Positions 43,771-50,295 of a DNA stretch of 64,000 bases are shown here, one piece after another. The notes beneath the pieces were generated by a model. That model was not told the DNA's origin. It saw only the letters and a list, made by a program, of their open reading frames with translations, and did not search any database. Source of the DNA: Pullilachnospira sp963929535 (GTDB lineage Bacteria; Bacillota; Clostridia; Lachnospirales; Lachnospiraceae); contig CAWVIZ010000016.1 in the NCBI GenBank assembly GCA_963929535.1, forward strand, positions 124,001-188,000, given 5' to 3'. Within the stretch, counting starts at the first letter, position 1, and each line of letters begins with the position of its first letter. The translations under genes and the position numbers were made by a program.

Positions 43771-44133
43771 ATGAAGGCATTAAAAGTATTTGTTACTTTT
43801 AATTGGAACGCATTTGCAGAAGGAAAGGAGTTTACGGTCAGGGACTGTAGCGTGTGGACCGATTTTAATACGAAGAAGGTAATGGGAACAAAGGTTGAAG
43901 TTATCATTACGAAGGATGATACGGATTATCATTTGAAAGACGGCGAAGCGAAATCAAATTTGCTTGAAAGGCTCATCTTCAAGGTTACGAAAGATATTCG
44001 GATTCCGGCAAATTCAAAAGTGAGACCGGTGAATCCGAGAGTGACGGCATACGGAAGGGATTACCATGGTAATTTTACCAACTATGTGAATCAGTTGGCC
44101 ATTCAGTGTGATGATGTGGAAATCATTCCGTAA
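43771..44133 (+). CDS. Small beta-rich protein of the CRESS-like replicon
   Basis: This 120-residue protein starts MKALKVFVTFNWNAFAEGKE and is predicted by eye to be mostly beta strands (KVEVIITKDDTDYHL, VRPVNPRVTAYGR). AGAAAGGAG precedes the ATG. Small rolling-circle replicons often encode a single-stranded-DNA-binding protein beside Rep, and this size and position fit that, but no OB-fold motif is certain. Confidence 0.55.
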   Translation: MKALKVFVTFNWNAFAEGKEFTVRDCSVWTDFNTKKVMGTKVEVIITKDDTDYHLKDGEAKSNLLERLIFKVTKDIRIPANSKVRPVNPRVTAYGRDYHGNFTNYVNQLAIQCDDVEIIP

Positions 44134-44241
44134 TTTTGTCTCACTATTAAGGATTGTAAAAATTTGACACATGATCTTTCGGCTTCTTTTGAGATCATAA
44201 AAAATAACGAATGACAATTCTGTGTCAAAAGGGCGAAATGC

Positions 44242-44287
44242 TGTATATTCCGTGGCGTTGGGCTTGTTATACGCCACGGAATATACA
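44242..44287. other. Origin-like hairpin with flanking iterons
   Basis: A perfect 17-bp stem (44242-44258 with 44271-44287, core TATTCCGTGGCG) encloses a 12-nt loop TGGGCTTGTTAT. Copies of TGACACA or its complement occur at about 44165, 44221, 44294 and 44337. The hairpin is 73 bp before the Rep start. Rolling-circle origins of CRESS-type replicons have this form, with Rep nicking in or next to the loop and binding nearby iterons. Confidence 0.7.
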
Positions 44288-44360
44288 CATGTCAGTGTCA
44301 GAAAGAGCCAGTGAACGCATGAATGACGGGAAATGCATGACACAAGGTGGAGGTCAACAA

Positions 44361-45563
44361 ATGAAAAAAGGAAAAAACAGTGCCCTTCGTTCTCGGGCTA
44401 TGATGTATGTAAACCAGGTTAGGCACTCTCCTTATAAGGATGTTGATAGTCTGCAAAACAAAATTGATAGCGATATTCACCCAAAAAGATATGCCATTAT
44501 TAATCATAATAAAGATGTTGATGGCAACGGAAAACGGACAGAGGATAACTGGCATGTTATGTTTGAATTTCAAAATCCCCGTTATTTAAATAGTATCGCC
44601 AAACTTCTGGGTGAAAAGGATCAGTTTATACAGATCTGGGATAAAGGCGTAAATAATGGTTTCTCTTATTTAACGCACAGAACAGATGATTCCAAAGACA
44701 AATATCAATATGATCCATCTGAGGTGACAGCGAATTTTGATTATCCGAAATTTCTCAAGGACGTTTCTATTCAGGTAACAAGAGCCCGAAAAAGAACGAA
44801 CGCCAAAAATAAAGGCAAAACCGATCAATTACTGGATGCCTTATATGAAGGAAAAATCCAGAAAACAGATGTAGAAGATCAACTCAAAGGTTCTCAGTAT
44901 GGAAAAATCCGGAAGCAGATTGACGATGTAGATGACAGACGTTTGCGAAAAGAAGCTGAAGATTTTCGGGAACACATGTTGAAAAACAAAATTCCCCTGG
45001 AAACAATCTGGCTTTTTGGAGGCCCGGGAACTGGAAAAACAACGCTTGCAAAAGAAATAGCAAAGAAAAAAGGGAATCCATTTTTTGTATCCGGCTCATC
45101 GAGAGATATTTTTCAAAACTATAAAGGGGAGCATACGATAATTCTGGATGATTTGCGTCCTAAATTTATCGAATATTCTGACTTACTGAGGATTACAGAT
45201 CCATATTCACCGAGTACCATGGCACCCTCCAGATACCGCGATAAATACCTGGCCTGTGATCTGATTATTATTACATCACCCTTTTCCCCTCTTCAATTTT
45301 ATTGTGAAGATTTCCATATCGCACCCCAGGATATGGAATTTGAATTAGGAGAATGTGTGGATTCTTTTGGACAGTTAGAAAGAAGAATTTTATTAACAAT
45401 TTATATAACGGATATGGAATTCTGTTTGGCTGAATATGATCCCATTAGCAAATCTTATAATCTGGTACCGAACACCGCCAAAAATAATCCTTATTCATCT
45501 GCTGCAAGGCAAACAAATACTACAATAGATAGAACAGATTTATATAATAAAATGTTTCCTTAA
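44361..45563 (+). CDS. CRESS-like Rep: rolling-circle endonuclease plus SF3 helicase
   Basis: This 400-residue protein has an N-terminal Rep_2-type nickase region: strand motif NWHVMFEFQ near residue 66, and the Tyr-bearing YLTHRTDDSKDKY near 105. A C-terminal superfamily 3 helicase follows: Walker A GGPGTGKT near 222, Walker B IILDD near 260, motif C DLIIITSP near 299. That fusion matches Reps of bacterial pCRESS plasmids, related to those of CRESS-DNA viruses. At the metal site the first His of the usual HxH seems to be Asn (NWH). The start at 44361 follows GGTGGAGG. It is low in GC relative to neighbours and ends about 200 bp from the rlmD stop. Confidence 0.85.
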   Translation: MKKGKNSALRSRAMMYVNQVRHSPYKDVDSLQNKIDSDIHPKRYAIINHNKDVDGNGKRTEDNWHVMFEFQNPRYLNSIAKLLGEKDQFIQIWDKGVNNGFSYLTHRTDDSKDKYQYDPSEVTANFDYPKFLKDVSIQVTRARKRTNAKNKGKTDQLLDALYEGKIQKTDVEDQLKGSQYGKIRKQIDDVDDRRLRKEAEDFREHMLKNKIPLETIWLFGGPGTGKTTLAKEIAKKKGNPFFVSGSSRDIFQNYKGEHTIILDDLRPKFIEYSDLLRITDPYSPSTMAPSRYRDKYLACDLIIITSPFSPLQFYCEDFHIAPQDMEFELGECVDSFGQLERRILLTIYITDMEFCLAEYDPISKSYNLVPNTAKNNPYSSAARQTNTTIDRTDLYNKMFP

Positions 45564-45589
45564 TATCTAAATTTGTAATATTGCAAAAA

Positions 45590-45745
45590 TCTACTATTCG
45601 ATATGGCCATCCAACCAATACAAAAAGCTGAAGGTGAGGATCTCCGGAGTAATCCCCCAGAGAATCTCACCACCGTATTAACCAGTATCATACCGTCCCA
45701 GCCCCCGTCGAGTGCAAGTCGCTTTGCGGGGGCTGGCTGCCTCAG
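45590..45745. other. Structured junction between the Rep gene and rlmD
   Basis: No gene is assigned. GGTGAGGATCTC (about 45634) faces GAGAATCTCACC (about 45660) as an imperfect hairpin. CAGCCCCCG (about 45699) faces CGGGGGCTG (about 45727) as another. Read on the minus strand, one frame gives YGGEILWGITPEILTFSFLY, which looks protein-like but has no start. The position, just after the rlmD stop, suits an attachment site or element end. Confidence 0.4.
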
Positions 45746-45767
45746 GCTCAAAATCTAAGAGCATTTG

Positions 45768-47405
45768 TTAGATCATCTTGAAGTGCTTCAATGCTGTCTC
45801 AATCGCGGCTGCTTTTTCCGGGGGACACTGTGGCGGCTTGGTATTCTTGGATTTGTTGTGACATTCCCGTTCAATGATACCATGCTTCTGTTTGATCTGT
45901 GCGATATATAAGCTGGACACCTTCAAGCCATATTCAGCCTGTATCCATTGTTTTATCTCAGAATAAGTTGCGCCACCAGATAAGTAATTTTCTTTTGAGG
46001 GTTTATAATCCAAATAGACATGTTCGTGGATTTTCCCCAATTCCCTACCTAAGAGAACTACCGTCTCCACATGCACACTCTCCGGAAACATGTCGACCCC
46101 CTGCACCTTCTCCAGCTGGTATCCTCTCTCCCGCAGGTACTTCAGATCCCGTGCCAGAGTTGCCGAATCGCAGCTTACATATACGATCCGGTCCGGCCCC
46201 ATTTTCACCATGGTATCCAGCACGCTCTCCTCACACCCTTTTCTGGGCGGATCCACCACGATCACGTCCGCACGGATCCCTTCCTCCGCATATTTCTCCG
46301 GAAGCACCTCCTCAGCCCTTCCCACAAAAAATTCCGCGTTTTCTATTCCATTGATCCCGGCATTCTTCCTGGCATCCTCAATAGCCTCCGGTACGATCTC
46401 CACTCCATATACCTTGCCTGCCTTCTGCGCCAGGAACAGGGAAATGGTTCCGATCCCGCAGTACAGATCCCATACTGTCTCTCCGCCGGTCAGACCTGCG
46501 AATTCCAGTGCCTTTCCATAAAGTTTTTCTGTCTGCACCGGATTTACCTGGAAAAAAGAAAGGGGAGAAATCTGATACCGGATGCTTCCGATGGTATCCG
46601 TAATGTACCCCTGCCCCCACAGCACCCTGATTTCCTTTCCCAGAATCACGTTGGTCCGATCTCTGTTTACATTCAGCGCAATACTGGTCATCCCTTTTAT
46701 GCCGCAAAGCCGCCGCACCAGTTCTTCCTGATGGGGAATCTTTTTTCCGTTCACCACCAGACATACCATTACCTCGCCGGTGGCAAATCCGCACCGGATC
46801 AGCACATGACGCACCAGTCCCCGACCGGTATCTTCCTGATATGCCGTTACGCCGAACTCCTCCATAAAATCCAGCACCACATCCAGGACCTCCTCGTTCA
46901 CCGGAACTCCCAGCAGGCACTTCCGGTTGGGAATGATGGAATGTGTCCTTCCTGCGTAAAATCCTGTGACCAGCCGGCCTTCCCTGTCCGTTCCCACCGG
47001 AAACTGAGCCTTATTCCGGTAGCCCAGCGGATGCTCCATGCCGATCACCGGATCCATGGGAATCTCCTCATCGGAAAATCCCCCAATCCGCTTCAGGTTG
47101 TTCCGGATCTTTCCCTCTTTATATTCCAACTGCTTCTCATAGGACAGCGCCTGAAGCTGACATCCACCGCAGGGACGGGAAATCGGACAGGGAGGTTCCA
47201 CCCGGTCCGGTGACGGTTCCAGAACCTCCATCAGGCGTCCGTAACCGTAATTCTTACGGGTTTTCATCAGTTTTACCCGTACTGTATCTCCGATCACCGC
47301 ATCCTTGACAAATACGGTATATCCCTGATATCTTCCGATCCCCTCACCGTCATGTCCCATGTCTTCTATGGTCACCGTCAGCAGATCATTTTTTCTGAAC
47401 TCCAT
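45768..47405 (-). CDS. rlmD: 23S rRNA (uracil-1939-C5)-methyltransferase RlmD with C-terminal extension
   Basis: This 545-residue protein has an N-terminal TRAM domain (about 1-60), iron-sulphur cysteines in CPISRPCGGC (C73, C79, C82, and one near 168), a SAM site DLYCGIGT, and the motif VDPPRKGC. The catalytic Cys is in VSCDSATLARD. The usual enzyme is about 450 residues. Here 68 extra residues (478-545) form a small basic domain that also ends the serine recombinase at 30161-32149. GGAGGGG precedes the start at 47405. The gene is the right border of the mobile mosaic, and rlmD (rumA) 3' ends are known integration sites for Clostridia conjugative elements. Confidence 0.92.
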   Translation of the reverse strand: MEFRKNDLLTVTIEDMGHDGEGIGRYQGYTVFVKDAVIGDTVRVKLMKTRKNYGYGRLMEVLEPSPDRVEPPCPISRPCGGCQLQALSYEKQLEYKEGKIRNNLKRIGGFSDEEIPMDPVIGMEHPLGYRNKAQFPVGTDREGRLVTGFYAGRTHSIIPNRKCLLGVPVNEEVLDVVLDFMEEFGVTAYQEDTGRGLVRHVLIRCGFATGEVMVCLVVNGKKIPHQEELVRRLCGIKGMTSIALNVNRDRTNVILGKEIRVLWGQGYITDTIGSIRYQISPLSFFQVNPVQTEKLYGKALEFAGLTGGETVWDLYCGIGTISLFLAQKAGKVYGVEIVPEAIEDARKNAGINGIENAEFFVGRAEEVLPEKYAEEGIRADVIVVDPPRKGCEESVLDTMVKMGPDRIVYVSCDSATLARDLKYLRERGYQLEKVQGVDMFPESVHVETVVLLGRELGKIHEHVYLDYKPSKENYLSGGATYSEIKQWIQAEYGLKVSSLYIAQIKQKHGIIERECHNKSKNTKPPQCPPEKAAAIETALKHFKMI

Positions 47406-47467
47406 AGCCCCTCCCCCTTCAAAAATTCGTAACAGTTCAGCCGTCAGGCACCGGACAGAACGGATAC

Positions 47468-48412
47468 CTACAGACTGCTTCTGCGGATATTGGATTCAAA
47501 AATCCTGTTATATCCCAGCCAGTCGGTCTGATCTCCTGATGCCTCCAGGATTTCCCGGAAGGTTTCCATCCTGGCGTCTGTATTATCCGCCAGATTTAAT
47601 GCAGCAGCCTCCATCAGGGCAGGCTTTTTGGGCGAACCGAATTCCAGCTCTCCATGATGAGCCAGGATACAATGCTTCAGTTCACTCTCCAGCTTGGCCG
47701 GGAATCCCGGGATCTTCCGGGCGGCATCGTGAACCATTTCCGCCCCCATCATAATATGGCCCAGAAGCTGACCATCGTCCGTGTAATCATTTACAGGAAA
47801 TGCCGACAGCTCATGGGTTTTTCCAATATCATGGAAAATAGCCGCTGTGATCAGCAGATCCCTGTTCAGGAGCGGATACGCCGCAGTATAGTAATCGCAC
47901 AGTTTTGTGACGCTTAACGTATGTTCCAGCAGTCCTCCCACAAAACCATGATGGACGCTTTTGGCTGCGGAACTGAATTTGAATTTCTTCACGAAAGCTT
48001 CATTTTCCACAAAATACATCTGCAGGAGTCTGGAAAGATGGGGATTCTTCACCGATCCCGCAAATCCCAGAAGCTCCCGGTACATCTCCTCAATGTCTTT
48101 GCTGCTCACCGGAAGGTAATCTGCCGGACTGTATTCCCCCTCCTGGGCCTTCCGGACCCGTTTGATGCTGATCTGCAGAGCTCCCGCAAAGCTGCTCACA
48201 TCTCCCACGATATCGATATAATCCATCGCGTCAAAATCCTCGATTCCCTGGGAATTGGGGTCCCAGATCTTAGCATCAATGGTTCCTGTCTTATCCTGCA
48301 GGATCACATTCTCATAAGGTTTTCCATTCTTCGTCACCGCAGACTGTCTGTGCTTGCACAGGTAAACCCCGGCAATCCTTGCACCTTCAAAAAAGTCTTT
48401 AATATATTTCAT
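47468..48412 (-). CDS. yhaM: 3'-5' exoribonuclease YhaM (OB-fold plus HD domain)
   Basis: This 314-residue protein has an N-terminal OB-fold nucleic-acid-binding domain (about residues 10-95) and an HD domain with HHGFVGGLLEHT (near 155-166), FHDIGK (near 193) and a later HCILAHH. This is the order of YhaM, which shortens RNA and single-stranded DNA from the 3' end using Mn. Length is as usual. It lies 62 bp upstream of rlmD on the same strand; the gap carries part of the ACAGTTCAGCC repeat motif. Confidence 0.92.
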   Translation of the reverse strand: MKYIKDFFEGARIAGVYLCKHRQSAVTKNGKPYENVILQDKTGTIDAKIWDPNSQGIEDFDAMDYIDIVGDVSSFAGALQISIKRVRKAQEGEYSPADYLPVSSKDIEEMYRELLGFAGSVKNPHLSRLLQMYFVENEAFVKKFKFSSAAKSVHHGFVGGLLEHTLSVTKLCDYYTAAYPLLNRDLLITAAIFHDIGKTHELSAFPVNDYTDDGQLLGHIMMGAEMVHDAARKIPGFPAKLESELKHCILAHHGELEFGSPKKPALMEAAALNLADNTDARMETFREILEASGDQTDWLGYNRIFESNIRRSSL

Positions 48413-48484
48413 ATTCCTCTCCTTACCTGATAACGCATATTCCTGGGCGGGCAGATCCCTGCTCCACAGTCCCTTGCCTCCTGC

Positions 48485-48668
48485 GTCATTCCTCCTTCGG
48501 GCTCATGTCGCTGCCTGGCCCATGTACGTGGAGCCAGGCGGGAGGACCCGCCCGGACCCACGTACGCTTGCTCTGTGTCATTCCTCCTTCGGACTCATGC
48601 CGCTGCCTGGCCCATGTACGTGGAGCCAGGCGGGAGGGCCCGCCCGGATCCACGTACGCTTGCCAGTC
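48485..48668. repeat. Two tandem copies of a 92-bp structured repeat
   Basis: Copy 1 is 48485-48576 and copy 2 is 48577-48668, differing at only a few positions. Each copy contains a stem GCCTGGC/GCCAGGC around CATGTACGTGG. A longer fold pairs GTACGTGG with CCCACGTAC and, inside it, GGCGGG with CCCGCC. The 318-bp gap 48413-48730 holds no gene. Confidence 0.75.
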
Positions 48669-48680
48669 TATCACGCAAAT

Positions 48681-48707
48681 AACCAGGCCGTTTGTGGTGG
48701 TCTGGTT
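48681..48707 (-). terminator. Possible terminator of the HtrA-like gene
   Basis: AACCAGGCC (48681-48689) pairs with GGTCTGGTT (48699-48707) with one G-T pair. On the minus strand it is followed by ATTTG only, so termination is uncertain. It lies 24 nt after the stop codon. Confidence 0.4.
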
Positions 48708-48730
48708 ATCTGATTCGCAATGATTCTATT

Positions 48731-50023
48731 TTATAACGCACCTGGTGTTACGTCAAATACTATTTCCACATATCCCTCAGCGCCTTTCCGCATGGCCGCG
48801 ATTTCCACCCGGCGGCCGGGCTGGCAGTTGTCCAGAGCGCTGCGCAGTTGGGTCAGCGTGGTGATCTCGCTTTCTCCGATCCGTACGATCACATCCCCGT
48901 TCTGGATCCCCGCTTCCATGGCGGGGGAATCTTCACTTACCGTATTGACATAGACGCCTTTGGGGATTCCCGTCTTTTCGGAAAGCTCGCTGCCGATATC
49001 CTGGCCCATCACGCCCAAATACACCAGATCTTCATTATTGGACAGCTTCTCGATCAGATCTCTCAGTTCCGAAATGGGAAGAGCCGTCACCACATTCTTA
49101 TCATCCTCTATGGAGAAGGACTGAGCGATGATTCCCACGATCTCTCCATTGAGATCCACCAGTACGCCGCTTCCCAGCTTGTCACCCATGATGTCCGTAG
49201 TCAGCAGATGATATTCCGTATCCACCGCCGCTTTTGTATTGGTGACAGAAGTGATCATGCCGTAGGCGATGGAATCTTCGTATCCCGCCGGACTTCCCAG
49301 CGCCAGCACCGGAGTTCCCCTCTGTATGTTGTAGGAGGTTCCCAGCTCCGCCACCGCAATGGCGTCCTTGGTATCATTGTCCACATCCTCTTTGGCGATT
49401 TTCAGAACCGCCAGACCGGTACTGGGATCCTGTTTCTGAAAATTGGCGTCCACAGTGGAACCATCCACAAAAGTTACCAGGATCCGATCCACATCTGCTA
49501 CCACCCTGTATTCCGTCAGCACAAAATACTCTTTCCCGTTATCCGCTGCCAAAAGTCCGGAAATGGAATTGTCCGTGGTCCCCTGACTGGCCAGCCAGGC
49601 CTCATCACTGGTGTAGCCCTGGATACTCACAATGGCTTTTTCCGGCTCCCGGGCCACTTCCAGCACCTGGCTGTACATCTGCTGGATATCCTCCAAAGCG
49701 CTGTCCTCTTCCTCCGTCACAGCCTCCTGGGGCTCCTCTGTGGGTTCCGCAGTGGGCTCCGTTGGCTCTTCATCCGGAATACTTACCTTCGGAGACGATT
49801 CCTCCTCCCGGAACAAAGGCTCCGTCCTGGCAAACACAAAGGCCGCTACCACTCCGAACAGCACGGCTCCCGCTGCGATCCAGCATCCCCGCACAGCCAT
49901 TTTTTTCTTATCCAGAGGTTTTTCCTTCACCACTTCCCGCAGAAAATAGTAATCTTTCTGTTCTTTCGAGGTCTCGTTTTTCCCGTCCTCTTTTTTCGGA
50001 TTGCGATCGTTCTTCCATTTCAT
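48731..50023 (-). CDS. Membrane-anchored HtrA-like pseudoprotease with PDZ domain
   Basis: This 430-residue protein has a basic cytoplasmic start, one transmembrane helix (about 45-66), an acidic Pro/Glu/Thr linker (about 72-108), a trypsin-like domain (about 110-320) and a PDZ domain (about 335-425). The fold and order are those of HtrA/DegP proteases, but the triad is gone. The His position is Arg (R173 in LTEYRVV), the Asp position is Gly (G203 in STGLAVLKI), and the GNSGG serine site reads KLGSG with Gly at the aligned Ser. The frame is intact with a normal start, so selection probably keeps a non-proteolytic binding role (inference). Confidence 0.88.
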   Translation of the reverse strand: MKWKNDRNPKKEDGKNETSKEQKDYYFLREVVKEKPLDKKKMAVRGCWIAAGAVLFGVVAAFVFARTEPLFREEESSPKVSIPDEEPTEPTAEPTEEPQEAVTEEEDSALEDIQQMYSQVLEVAREPEKAIVSIQGYTSDEAWLASQGTTDNSISGLLAADNGKEYFVLTEYRVVADVDRILVTFVDGSTVDANFQKQDPSTGLAVLKIAKEDVDNDTKDAIAVAELGTSYNIQRGTPVLALGSPAGYEDSIAYGMITSVTNTKAAVDTEYHLLTTDIMGDKLGSGVLVDLNGEIVGIIAQSFSIEDDKNVVTALPISELRDLIEKLSNNEDLVYLGVMGQDIGSELSEKTGIPKGVYVNTVSEDSPAMEAGIQNGDVIVRIGESEITTLTQLRSALDNCQPGRRVEIAAMRKGAEGYVEIVFDVTPGAL

Positions 50024-50295
50024 AACCGTAATCTCCTGTAAAATGCCAGTTTACCGTTTTTTATTCTATCAAATACTTATGAACTTTTTATGAAGAAATA
50101 AAAAATTCCGATATTTTTCCTGTGCCTCTTCTTGGTCGCTGCGATCCATTCATGGTCTCCTCTCTGCTCCGGAATTTTCTCTTTCTTTTCTTTCCCATAT
50201 GGGGTAAAATGGAGCTGTATCGAAAAAATGAACGGAAACGGCCGCCCGGAAGGACAGGACCCGCTGTCTTTCCCAACCGGCCTGGAGAATAGGAC

